NCBI RefSeq assembly: GCF_009707865.1
Contig: NZ_WMBA01000005.1
Coordinates: forward strand, 62,001 to 126,000
Direction: 5' to 3'
Source of the DNA: Amycolatopsis pithecellobii
Lineage (GTDB): Bacteria; Actinomycetota; Actinomycetes; Mycobacteriales; Pseudonocardiaceae
Length of the DNA: 64,000 nucleotides
Part shown: positions 31,710 through 39,679 of the stretch, one piece after another
Numbering within the stretch: position 1 is the stretch's first letter
Layout: the number at the start of each line of letters is the position of its first letter
Translations under genes and position numbers: made by a program
Notes under the pieces: generated by a model
The model's database searches: none
The model's input: only the letters and a program-made list of their open reading frames with translations
What the model was told of the DNA's origin: nothing

Positions 31710-32749
31710 TGGCGAACGAGTTGACAGTGCAGCAGGCGCTGGTGCTCCGGTTTTCCGGTGCACTCGACGACCTGGACGGGACGCTGGCCCAGGCAGCCGG
31801 GGTACTGGCGCCCCTGGTGGTACTCGACCTGCGAGGCGTGGGGCCGCTGAGTACGACCGACGCGCGTGCCGTGCACGCCTTCGTCAGAGCCCGCGCCGAT
31901 GAAGGGGTCCGCTGTCATGTGGTGGCCGACCCGGCCGGCGCGGCAGCACGCGCGCTGGCCGGCTTGGGCGTGGCCCCGGTCTTCGGCGCGCTCGAACAGG
32001 CGCTGACCAGCGATGACGATCCCCGTGAAAACGCACTGCCCGATCAACTGGAAGCCCTGACCCGCACCCTGCTCGGCAAGACCACGGTGGCGGCCGCGCT
32101 GGAAAAGATCGTCGAAGCCGCCGGGGTCGTCATGCCCGCCGCCGACCTGGTCAGCGTCACGCTCCGCTCGCCGGAAGGCGAGTTCACCACGCCGATCGAA
32201 ACAGACCCGGTCGCCCTCGAGCTCGATCAGGTGCAGTACAACTCCGGCAAAGGCCCGTGCCTGGACGCCGCGAAACCCGACGGACCCGGCTACGTGCGCA
32301 GTGACGACCTCGCCCACGAACAACGCTGGCCCGAGTTCGCCTCCGGCGCCGTCGGCCACGGGTACGCCTCGATCCTGTCCACCGAACTGTTACAGGCCAT
32401 CGGCAGTGCCCGTCCCTCCGGGGCGCTGAACATCTACTCCCGCCGGCTCCACGGTTTCAGCGAAACCGACCGCCATCTCGCGCTCCTGCTGGCCACACAC
32501 GCGTCACTCGCCCTGGCGCACACGCACACCACGGAACTGGCGGAACTGCAGGCAACCCAGCTGCGCGAGGCGATCAGCACCCGCGACGTGATCGGGCAGG
32601 CGAAGGGGATCCTGATGAACCGCCAGGGCATCAGCCCGGACGAAGCGTTCCACCTGCTGCGCACGACTTCCCAGGCCCTGAACGTGAAGCTGGTCGACGT
32701 CGCGCGCACCCTCACCGACCGGCACGGAGAACTGGACCTGCCCGGCTGA
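31709..32749 (+). CDS. STAS-like, GAF and ANTAR three-domain regulator
   Basis: A 346-residue regulator. Residues 1-100 resemble a STAS fold (LVVLDLRGVGPLSTTDARAV), about 115-265 is a GAF sensor (LDQVQYNSGKGPCLDA, SGALNIYSRRLHGFSE), and 278-335 is an ANTAR RNA-binding domain (EAISTRDVIGQAKGILMNRQ, DEAFHLLRTTSQALNVKLVD). ANTAR proteins prevent transcription termination by binding tandem hairpins in nascent RNA. In actinomycetes GAF-ANTAR proteins accompany stress and redox sensing. Its own leader is occupied by the small coupled gene; converges with the SDR gene. Confidence 0.88.
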   Translation: MANELTVQQALVLRFSGALDDLDGTLAQAAGVLAPLVVLDLRGVGPLSTTDARAVHAFVRARADEGVRCHVVADPAGAAARALAGLGVAPVFGALEQALTSDDDPRENALPDQLEALTRTLLGKTTVAAALEKIVEAAGVVMPAADLVSVTLRSPEGEFTTPIETDPVALELDQVQYNSGKGPCLDAAKPDGPGYVRSDDLAHEQRWPEFASGAVGHGYASILSTELLQAIGSARPSGALNIYSRRLHGFSETDRHLALLLATHASLALAHTHTTELAELQATQLREAISTRDVIGQAKGILMNRQGISPDEAFHLLRTTSQALNVKLVDVARTLTDRHGELDLPG

Positions 32750-32753
32750 CCCC

Positions 32754-33608
32754 TCAGCCCGGCGTCGTCTCCCCGCCGAGCGCGGCGAGCACTTCACCGC
32801 TGTAGTAACCGGACAGCCGGTTCGAAGCGAGGAAAACGTACGAAGGCGCCAGATCGTCGGGGTGCGCGGCCTCCCCGAACGGCACCTGCAGGCCGAACTT
32901 CTCCACCTTCTCGGGCGGGAACGTGGACGGGATCAGCGGGGTCCACACCGGACCCGGCGCCACGCAGTTCACCCGGATCCGGCGGTCGGCCAGCGCCTGC
33001 GCCATCGCGTAGGTCCACGCGTGTACCGCACCCTTGGTCGCCGAGTAGTCGATCAGGGATTTGTTGCCGCGCAAGCCGTTCACCGAACCGGTGTTGATGA
33101 TCACGTCACCGTCACCGAGATGCGCCAATGCCGCGTCGGTCACCCGGAAATAGCTGTGGATATTCACATCGAAGGTGTGCAGCCACTGCTTTTCCGTCAG
33201 TTCCTCCGGTTTGTCCACGGGCCATTGCGTGGCCACGTTGTTCACCAGGATGTTCAGCCCGCCCAGGCGCCGCACGGTCTCCGCGACGATTTCGCGGCAC
33301 TGCGCGGCTTCCGCCAGATCTCCCGGCAGGAGGACACATTCGCGGCCTTCGGCACGAACAAGTTCGGCGGTGCGTCCGGCGTCTTCGTGCTCGTCGAGGT
33401 AGGCGATCGCGATATCGGCACCCTCCTTGGCGAACGCGATCGCAACCGCGCGGCCGATCCCCGAATCACCTCCGGTGATCAGCGCACACTGACCGGTGAG
33501 CAGCTCCCGGCCTGCGTAATCGGCCATCGTGTCCCGCGGCTGCGGATCCATCTGCTTCGTCGTCCCCGGCGGCTCCTGCTGCTGTGGCGGACGTATCGGA
33601 TCGGACAT
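32754..33608 (-). CDS. General-stress-type SDR (YghA/YhdF-like)
   Basis: A 284-residue SDR with the N-terminal Pro-rich extension and ALITGGDSGIGRA (nucleotide site), NNVATQ and the catalytic YSATK. This subfamily is commonly induced by stress in actinomycetes and bacilli. Start ATG 33608 has GGAAGGAG upstream. The upstream GAGT-N15-GGGTAG promoter supports stress control. Substrate unknown. Confidence 0.88.
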   Translation of the reverse strand: MSDPIRPPQQQEPPGTTKQMDPQPRDTMADYAGRELLTGQCALITGGDSGIGRAVAIAFAKEGADIAIAYLDEHEDAGRTAELVRAEGRECVLLPGDLAEAAQCREIVAETVRRLGGLNILVNNVATQWPVDKPEELTEKQWLHTFDVNIHSYFRVTDAALAHLGDGDVIINTGSVNGLRGNKSLIDYSATKGAVHAWTYAMAQALADRRIRVNCVAPGPVWTPLIPSTFPPEKVEKFGLQVPFGEAAHPDDLAPSYVFLASNRLSGYYSGEVLAALGGETTPG

Positions 33609-33632
33609 GCGCACTCTCCTTCCGGTCACCGG

Positions 33633-33657
33633 CTACCCACCCTGCGGGGTTTAACTC
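33633..33657 (-). promoter_or_regulatory. SigB/SigF-type promoter of the stress SDR
   Basis: Minus strand: GAGT (33657-33654), 15 nt, GGGTAG (33638-33633), 24 nt ahead of the ATG. Confidence 0.5.
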
Positions 33658-33683
33658 GCGCGCCGGCGGAAACGACTAATGGT

Positions 33684-34655
33684 GTGAACAGGGTTCTGCT
33701 GTGGCACGTGCACGGCTCGTGGACGAACGCGTTCGTCCACGGCCGGCACCACTACCTGCTCCCGGCACTCCCCGGAGGCGGTCCGTGGGGAATGGGACGG
33801 GCGGGCCGTGACTGGCCCGGACAGGCCGAAGAGGTGCCGGTTTCCCGGTTGCGGGACACCGAACCGGATGTCGTGGTGCTCCAGCGTCCCGAAGAGCTCG
33901 ACCGGGTCGCCGAATGGCTGGGCAGGACCCCGGGTAAAGACATTCCCGCCGTTTATGTGGAACACAATGCGCCACGGCCGTACGCGGCGAGTTCGGTGCA
34001 TCCGCTCGCCGGCCAGTCGGCGATCCCGGTGGTGCACGTGACGCATTTCAACGAGCTGATGTGGGACTCCGGGCGTGCGCCGACGGTCGTCATTCCACAC
34101 GGGATCGTCGACCCCGGGCCGCGGTACACGGGCGAACTCGCCCGGGGTGTCGCGATGATCAACGAGCCCGCACGACGGGCTCGCGTCACGGGTAGTGATG
34201 TGCTTTCCGCGTTCGCGCAGGCAGGTCCGGTCGATCTCTACGGTATCGGCGCTGCCGATTTCGTCGCGGAACCCGCGCCTCATGCCGTGCGCGGGATCGC
34301 CGATCTGGCGAGCGGGCAACTGCATGAAGAGGTGGCGCGCCGGCGGGTGTACCTGCACACGGCCCGCTGGACTTCGCTGGGACTGTCCCTTTTGGAGGCG
34401 ATGCATCTCGGGATGCCGGTGGTAGCGGTGGCTACCACGGAAGCGGTGGCGGCCGTGCCGCCGGACGCGGGCGCGCTGTCCACCGACCTCACCAGGCTGA
34501 CCACCGCGTTCGGTGAACTGCTGCACGAGCCCGACCTCGCGAAGCTGGCCGGTAAACGAGCCAGGGAGTTCGCCCTCGCTCATCACGGACTGGGGGCCTT
34601 CCTTGCTCGCTGGGACGCGCTGTTCGCCGAACTCACCGCTGCGGAAAGGATCTGA
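33684..34655 (+). CDS. Glycosyltransferase, GT-B fold
   Basis: A 323-residue protein. [12 protein letters not shown] and [15 protein letters not shown] resemble the acceptor half of GT-B enzymes; [20 protein letters not shown] is the nucleotide-binding EX7E-type motif of family GT4. It is shorter than most GT4s and the first beta-alpha units are compressed. GTG 33684 is the best start though its ribosome site is weak. Next to a full GT4 with 4 nt between. Likely first of the surface-glycan locus. Confidence 0.75.
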   Translation: MNRVLLWHVHGSWTNAFVHGRHHYLLPALPGGGPWGMGRAGRDWPGQAEEVPVSRLRDTEPDVVVLQRPEELDRVAEWLGRTPGKDIPAVYVEHNAPRPYAASSVHPLAGQSAIPVVHVTHFNELMWDSGRAPTVVIPHGIVDPGPRYTGELARGVAMINEPARRARVTGSDVLSAFAQAGPVDLYGIGAADFVAEPAPHAVRGIADLASGQLHEEVARRRVYLHTARWTSLGLSLLEAMHLGMPVVAVATTEAVAAVPPDAGALSTDLTRLTTAFGELLHEPDLAKLAGKRAREFALAHHGLGAFLARWDALFAELTAAERI

Positions 34656-34659
34656 GACG

Positions 34660-35868
34660 ATGAAGATCGACATGGTGTCCGAGCACGCCAGTCCACTGGC
34701 GACACTCGGCGGGGTCGATGCCGGCGGGCAGAACGTCCACGTGGCCGAACTGTCCGCCGCACTTTCCCGGCAAGGCCATGCCGTCACCGTCTACACGCGA
34801 CACGAAGATCCCGGCGCACCCCGTGAGGTCATCACCCCGAACGGTTACCGTGTGGTGCACGTGCCTGCCGGTCCGGCGCGGGTGCTGCCCAAGGACGAAC
34901 TGTTGCCGCATATGGGCGCGTTCGGCGAGTTCCTGCGCGGCGAGTGGGAGCGGGACCGGCCGGATATCGTGCACGCTCATTTCTGGATGTCCGGGCTCGC
35001 TTCGCTGGTGGCCACCTTCGACGCCGGAATCCCTGTCGTACAGACGTTTCACGCGCTCGGTGTGGTGAAGCGGCGCCATCAGGGCGCGGCCGACACCAGC
35101 CCACCGGAACGGATCCGGCTGGAACGGATGATCGCCCGGCGCGCCGACCGGGTGCTCGCGACCTGCTCGGCGGAGGTCTTCGAGCTGGTGCGGCTCGGCA
35201 TGCCGCGGGCACGCGCCTCGGTCGTCCCGTGCGGGGTGGACCTCGACGGTTTCAGCCCGGACGGCCCGACCGCACGACGTGGCGCGCCGCACCGGATGAT
35301 CAGCGTGGGACGCTTGGTGCCGCGCAAGGGTTTCGACATCGCCATCCGCGCGCTGAAATCCTTACCGGGCACCGAACTGGTGCTCGTCGGCGGACCCGGT
35401 GAGGGTGAACTGGAGAATGACCCCGAGGCGCGGCGCCTGCGTGAGGTCGCCCACGGCCTGGGCGTGGCCGACCGGTTCCGGATGGCCGGCCAGGTACCGC
35501 GGGACAAGATGCCGGCACTGCTGCGGTCCGCGGATGTCATGGTGTGCACGCCATGGTATGAACCATTCGGCATCACCCCGCTGGAAGCGATGGCCTGCGG
35601 GGTCCCGGTGGTGGCCGGCGCGGTCGGCGGACTGGTCGATACCGTGGTGGACGGGATCACCGGCACCCTGGTGCCGCCCCGCGACCCGGCCAAGCTCGCC
35701 CGTGCGGTCAGGCAGCTGCTGAGGAACAGCACGCTGCGGGAACGGTACGGCCTGGCGGGCTACGACCGGGTGCAGGCGCGCTACTCCTGGGACCGGGTCG
35801 GCGCCGACACCCTGCGCGTCTACGACCGCGTGCTGCCGGTGCCGGTGCCGGAATCCGCCGCTCAGTGA
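34660..35868 (+). CDS. GT4 glycosyltransferase (MshA/SPS-like)
   Basis: A 402-residue retaining GT-B enzyme. [20 protein letters not shown] is the glycine-rich acceptor-side loop as in MshA and sucrose-phosphate synthases; [24 protein letters not shown] and [19 protein letters not shown] (EX7E) complete the donor site. GGAAAGGA lies about 10 nt before ATG 34660. Probably transfers a sugar from a UDP- or GDP-donor in glycan assembly. Confidence 0.88.
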   Translation: MKIDMVSEHASPLATLGGVDAGGQNVHVAELSAALSRQGHAVTVYTRHEDPGAPREVITPNGYRVVHVPAGPARVLPKDELLPHMGAFGEFLRGEWERDRPDIVHAHFWMSGLASLVATFDAGIPVVQTFHALGVVKRRHQGAADTSPPERIRLERMIARRADRVLATCSAEVFELVRLGMPRARASVVPCGVDLDGFSPDGPTARRGAPHRMISVGRLVPRKGFDIAIRALKSLPGTELVLVGGPGEGELENDPEARRLREVAHGLGVADRFRMAGQVPRDKMPALLRSADVMVCTPWYEPFGITPLEAMACGVPVVAGAVGGLVDTVVDGITGTLVPPRDPAKLARAVRQLLRNSTLRERYGLAGYDRVQARYSWDRVGADTLRVYDRVLPVPVPESAAQ

Positions 35869-35877
35869 CTGGTTCCT

Positions 35878-35892
35878 GGGGGACCCACCCCC
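35878..35892. terminator. Small hairpin between converging glycosyltransferases
   Basis: GGGGG (35878-35882) and CCCCC (35888-35892) flank ACCCA, with a further CCCACC/GGTGGG pairing possible downstream. Located between convergent genes, so a bidirectional terminator is plausible but the stem is short. Confidence 0.35.
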
Positions 35893-35921
35893 GCCCCACT
35901 TCGCCGGTGGGTAGCCGAAAC

Positions 35922-36812
35922 TCACCCCACGTAGCGACGTGCCCTGGAACTCCGCTGAGCATCCTCCAGTGACACCAAGCCGGTCTCGACTACCGGCGGC
36001 ACCACCTCGCGCTCCCGCAGCACCCACGGCAACCCGCGCATCGCCTCCAGGACCGCCCGTACCGTGGCGCCGTCCGGTGGGGCCGTGCGCAGGATCGCCG
36101 CCGTGCGGCGGGTGGCGCTGCGGACCGGGCGGCGCAGCCACAGTGTCCACAAGGTGTTGCGGATCCCGAGCTGGCGGCGCCGCCGCGCGTCCCGCACCGT
36201 CGACGGTGCGTGGTGGATGATCATCCGCTCGTCCCAGCACATCCACCAGCCCCGCGCGGCGAGGTCCAGCGCCAGCAGCTCCTCTTCACCGCCGAGCCAC
36301 ATGCGCGCCGAGAAGCCGCCCACCTCCGTGAAAGCGCTTACCCGGAAAGCGGTGAGCCCGGCCATCACCCCGAGCAGTGCGGGGCCGGGCAGCCAGTCCG
36401 GTCCCCGCACCGGCGAATCCCGCAGCTCCGGGGTGAGCGGATCCTCCTCGAGCCCCGGCTCCACCAGGCATTTGCCGGTCACCGAGGCGAGCCCCGGATA
36501 CCTGTCGAGCACGTCGGCCGCGTAGTCGAGCGAACCGGGTTGCCACACGGTGTCGTCGTCGCAGAAGGCAACATGCGGCGTCCGCACCTGACGCACCGCG
36601 TGATTCCGTGCCACCGAGCCGAGATTGCGCTCCGCCCGGATCAGCTCGACCTGCGGGTACAGGCGCGCGACGGCGTCGGCCGTGCCGTCCTCCGATGCGT
36701 TGTCCACCAGGATGATCGGCGCCCCGTCCGGCAGTTTCGTCATATGTTCGAGCGTGCGCAGCAGCTGTTCCCGCCGATTGTGGGTGATCATCACCACGCT
36801 GATCCGGTTCAC
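35922..36812 (-). CDS. GT2 glycosyltransferase A
   Basis: A 296-residue GT-A enzyme. ISVVMITHNRREQLLRTLEH begins the Rossmann core; ILVDNASEDGTAD and the metal-binding DDD (FCDDDTV) are present, and GGFSARMWLGGEEELLALDL is the acceptor region. It starts with GTG at 36812 and overlaps the following paralogue's stop by 4 nt. Wsc/rhamnosyl-type surface glycan synthesis is likely. Confidence 0.85.
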   Translation of the reverse strand: MNRISVVMITHNRREQLLRTLEHMTKLPDGAPIILVDNASEDGTADAVARLYPQVELIRAERNLGSVARNHAVRQVRTPHVAFCDDDTVWQPGSLDYAADVLDRYPGLASVTGKCLVEPGLEEDPLTPELRDSPVRGPDWLPGPALLGVMAGLTAFRVSAFTEVGGFSARMWLGGEEELLALDLAARGWWMCWDERMIIHHAPSTVRDARRRRQLGIRNTLWTLWLRRPVRSATRRTAAILRTAPPDGATVRAVLEAMRGLPWVLREREVVPPVVETGLVSLEDAQRSSRARRYVG

Positions 36813-37675
36813 CGATGCGCCTTCCCTTCAAGCAGCCGAGCCTGGTGTTCGACGTCATCCGGCAACCGCCGCCGGTGCCGCAACGCGGTGGGCAGCCTGG
36901 CCAGCACCCCGGCGAGCACGGCCCGCGCCTCGGCGTCCCGCAACGCCTTCGCCGCCAGTGACGCGGTATCCGTGACGCAGCGCCGCAACGGCCGCCGCAG
37001 CCAGGTGATCAATGCGTTGTTCCGCCATTCCGCGCGGGTGCGCCAGGACGCGGGCGGACGCCGGGTGGATGGATGGTGATGGGCGCGGACCCGGTCGCAG
37101 TAACACAGTTGCCAGTCCCGCGCGGCGAGGTCCAGCGCCAGCAACCGTTCCTCCGCGCCAAAGTGGAGCAGCTCGCTGAACCCTCCCGCGTCGAGAAAGG
37201 CCTGCCGGCGAACCACCGCCGCGCAGGCGAGAAACCCGAGCACGGACGGCCCCGGCAGGTCCGGGGCCCGGCCCAGCGGACTGTCGGCCATCAACCCGTT
37301 CACCGGGTCATCCGTCCATTGTGGACCGACCAGGGTGCGGGCGGCGACCAGTCCGGCTCGGGGACACGAGTCGAGAACCGCTTCTGCCTCCCCCAAGGCG
37401 TCCTCGGCCCACCACGAATCGTCGTCGCTGAACGCGACATAGGGCGTCGACGCGGCGGCCACTCCCCTGTTCCTGGCGGCCGCGGCCAGATTGCGCGGCA
37501 ACCGGATCACCCGCACCCCCGGAAAGGACCGCGCCACCTCGGCTGTGCCGTCGCCGGAGGCGTTGTCCACCACGATCACCGGCGGCGCGGACGGCAGCGA
37601 GGTCAGTTTTCCCAGACTACGGGCGAGTTCACCGGCGCGGTTCCGGGTCGCGATCACCACGGTGGTGCGGTTCAC
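36809..37675 (-). CDS. GT2 glycosyltransferase B (paralogue of A)
   Basis: A 288-residue GT-A enzyme clearly paralogous to its neighbour: TVVIATRNRAGELARSLGKL, VVDNASGDGTAEV, AFSDDDSWW and GGFSELLHFGAEERLLALDL. The start is GTG 37675, not the longer frame, because it overlaps the pyruvyltransferase stop by 4 nt. The pair probably adds consecutive sugars. Confidence 0.85.
   Translation of the reverse strand: MNRTTVVIATRNRAGELARSLGKLTSLPSAPPVIVVDNASGDGTAEVARSFPGVRVIRLPRNLAAAARNRGVAAASTPYVAFSDDDSWWAEDALGEAEAVLDSCPRAGLVAARTLVGPQWTDDPVNGLMADSPLGRAPDLPGPSVLGFLACAAVVRRQAFLDAGGFSELLHFGAEERLLALDLAARDWQLCYCDRVRAHHHPSTRRPPASWRTRAEWRNNALITWLRRPLRRCVTDTASLAAKALRDAEARAVLAGVLARLPTALRHRRRLPDDVEHQARLLEGKAHR
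37314..37326. repeat. GTCCATTGTGGAC copy
   Basis: Exact copy of the iterated near-palindrome, inside the GT2-B gene. Confidence 0.7.
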
Positions 37676-38541
37676 CGCACCATCTCCAGGAGCAGGTCGT
37701 CGATCAGGGTGCTGTCGGTTTCCACCCGCCGTGCCGCCACCCGCCCGCCGATCGAAAGACACCACTGCCACCAGTTATCCAGCAGCGCCCGGTGGCCCAC
37801 ATCGTGCGCCCCGACCAGCGCCGGCCAGCCGAGCGCGTCGGCCTGTGCGGTCACTTTCCCGCCGCCCTCGATCGGATCCACCGCCAGCACCGGCACCGAG
37901 GCCCGCAAGCCGAGCACCAGCCCGTGCAGGCGGGTCGTGACGATCACGTCGAATTTGTGCGCCAGCGCGAGAAACTGGTCGGGAGTGGCGCATTTGGACC
38001 AGTCCCCGATCGCGAGCCTGGTGTCCACCGGAATCCGCGCGCAGTCCAGGTGGCACAGCCAGGTCGTCAGCCGCGCGTGCACCTCGTCATGCCGGCGGAA
38101 AACTCCGTACTCGGGCTGCCCCGGCGCGAACACGACACCCGCCACCGGCGCGGTGTTCGCATTCGCGGTCGCCGACAGGTCGACGGCAGGCTCGGTGTCA
38201 CCGTCTCTGGCGAACACCCGGTGGAACCCCGTAACCGCGGGGTCGCTCGCGTCGAGCACCGACACCCCGACGGCGATCCGGCGGCAGCCGGCGTAGCGCT
38301 CGTGCAGTCGCCGGACCTGTTTGCCGTGCGCCGGTCCGCAGACGAACACGACATGGGTGTAGTCGCCCGGCTCGGCATCGTCGAGCGACATCCCACCCGG
38401 GCGGAAGGCGGGACTCCACGCGGAATCGTGCGCCACCCCGGCCACGTTGAGCGCGTCGCACACTCGTCGCATGCTCAACACGTCCCCCGCTGTGGCCTCG
38501 CCGTCGTAGAAACTCGGCCAGCCCGTCACAAGCACGCGCAT
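37672..38541 (-). CDS. Polysaccharide pyruvyltransferase-family protein
   Basis: A 289-residue protein of the CsaB/polysaccharide pyruvyl transferase fold. It shows VTGWPSFYDGEATAGDV at the start, VIVTTRLHGLVLGL (the conserved R-L-H-G) and VPVLAVDPIEGGGKV. Members add pyruvate ketals to glycans or act in related steps. ATG 38541 is 9 nt from a SigB-type -10. It leads the minus-strand trio with the two GT2 genes. Confidence 0.8.
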   Translation of the reverse strand: MRVLVTGWPSFYDGEATAGDVLSMRRVCDALNVAGVAHDSAWSPAFRPGGMSLDDAEPGDYTHVVFVCGPAHGKQVRRLHERYAGCRRIAVGVSVLDASDPAVTGFHRVFARDGDTEPAVDLSATANANTAPVAGVVFAPGQPEYGVFRRHDEVHARLTTWLCHLDCARIPVDTRLAIGDWSKCATPDQFLALAHKFDVIVTTRLHGLVLGLRASVPVLAVDPIEGGGKVTAQADALGWPALVGAHDVGHRALLDNWWQWCLSIGGRVAARRVETDSTLIDDLLLEMVR

Positions 38542-38550
38542 ATCCCGCTC

Positions 38551-38576
38551 GTACCCGGCATGACACCGGTTCAACC
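38551..38576 (-). promoter_or_regulatory. SigB/SigF-type promoter of the pyruvyltransferase-GT2 operon
   Basis: Minus strand: GGTT (38576-38573), 16 nt, GGGTAC (38556-38551), then 9 nt to ATG 38541. It overlaps the opposing UDP-xylose synthase promoter, so polymerase on one would exclude the other. Confidence 0.6.
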
Positions 38577-38592
38577 CGATTGGTGCGGGTAT
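38568..38592 (+). promoter_or_regulatory. SigB/SigF-type promoter of the UDP-xylose synthase gene
   Basis: GGTT (38568-38571), 15 nt, GGGTAT (38587-38592), then 8 nt to ATG 38601. Confidence 0.65.
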
Positions 38593-38600
38593 TCGATCGG

Positions 38601-39566
38601 ATGCCTCATACGATCAAACGCAGCCTGGTCACCGGCGGCGCCGGATTCCTGGGGTCGCACCTGTGCGAGCGGCTCCTCGCCGCCGGGGCCGAGGTGGACA
38701 CACTCGACAATTTCGCCACGTCCTCTCCGGACACGGTCGCGCACCTGCTCGGCAAGCCCGGGTTCCGGTTGCTGGTGCGGGATGTCACCGAACCGCTCGG
38801 CGGCGAGCGGCACTACGACACCATCTTCCATCTGGCCTCCGCCGCCTCCCCGTCTGACTACCTCCGGTTACCCGTGGAGACGCTGCGTGCCGGATCGCGC
38901 GGCACCGAGCAGTTGCTGGAGCTGGCCGTGCACAGTGGCGCTCGGTTCGTGCTGGCTTCGACCAGCGAGGTCTACGGCGATCCGACCGAGCATCCTCAAT
39001 CGGAAAGTTATTGGGGGCACGTGAATCCGGTCGGCCCGCGCAGCGTCTACGACGAAGCGAAACGGTTTGCCGAGGCGCTGACGATGGCGTATCGGCGGGA
39101 AAAGGGCGCCGACACGAGCATCGCGCGAATCTTCAACACCTATGGTCCGCGGATGCGTCCCTTCGACGGGCGGATGGTGCCCACGTTCATCCGCCAGGCG
39201 CTGGAAGGGGAACCGCTCACGATCGCGGGCACCGGTGAACAGACCCGGTCGCTGTGCTACGTCGACGACACGGTGCGGGGGCTGATCGCACTGGCCCGGC
39301 TGGGGCGTCCGGGTCCGGTGAACCTCGGGAATCCCCACGAGATCACCGTCGCGGAGCTGGCCGCGGAAATCGTGCGGATCACGGACAGTCCATCCCGGAT
39401 GGACCATGTCGACGCCGCCATCGACGATCCGCGGCGGCGCTGTCCCGACATCACGCTCGCCCGCACCCAGCTCGGGTGGACTCCCAAGGTGGACCTCGCC
39501 GACGGGCTGCGCCGCACGGTCGCCTGGTTCACCGGTGTACTGCCCGAGCAGGAGTCGCTTCGTTGA
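38601..39566 (+). CDS. uxs: UDP-glucuronate decarboxylase (UDP-xylose synthase)-like epimerase
   Basis: A 321-residue extended SDR. VTGGAGFLGSHLCERL, STSEVYGDPTEHPQ-type substrate loop, YDEAK catalytic Tyr/Lys and RIFNTYGPRMRPFDGR match UDP-xylose synthases. With the UDP-glucose dehydrogenase at 47331 it completes UDP-Glc to UDP-GlcA to UDP-xylose. Start ATG 38601 is set by the promoter. A dTDP-glucose dehydratase is less likely. Confidence 0.82.
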   Translation: MPHTIKRSLVTGGAGFLGSHLCERLLAAGAEVDTLDNFATSSPDTVAHLLGKPGFRLLVRDVTEPLGGERHYDTIFHLASAASPSDYLRLPVETLRAGSRGTEQLLELAVHSGARFVLASTSEVYGDPTEHPQSESYWGHVNPVGPRSVYDEAKRFAEALTMAYRREKGADTSIARIFNTYGPRMRPFDGRMVPTFIRQALEGEPLTIAGTGEQTRSLCYVDDTVRGLIALARLGRPGPVNLGNPHEITVAELAAEIVRITDSPSRMDHVDAAIDDPRRRCPDITLARTQLGWTPKVDLADGLRRTVAWFTGVLPEQESLR

Positions 39567-39599
39567 GTGGCGACGTCCTGGGCTTTTCCGGGTAGCACC

Positions 39600-39624
39600 G
39601 TTTACAGCCAATTCCACCGGGTAG
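39600..39624 (+). promoter_or_regulatory. SigB/SigF-type promoter of the heptose operon
   Basis: GTTT (39600-39603), 15 nt, GGGTAG (39619-39624), 55 nt before the carbamoyltransferase GTG. It would drive the 9-kb chain of overlapping genes up to the UDP-glucose dehydrogenase. Confidence 0.55.
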
Positions 39625-39679
39625 CGGTACGGAGAAGGACGGGTGACGGTCTTTCACCACGAACGGAGGGGTGCGACCG

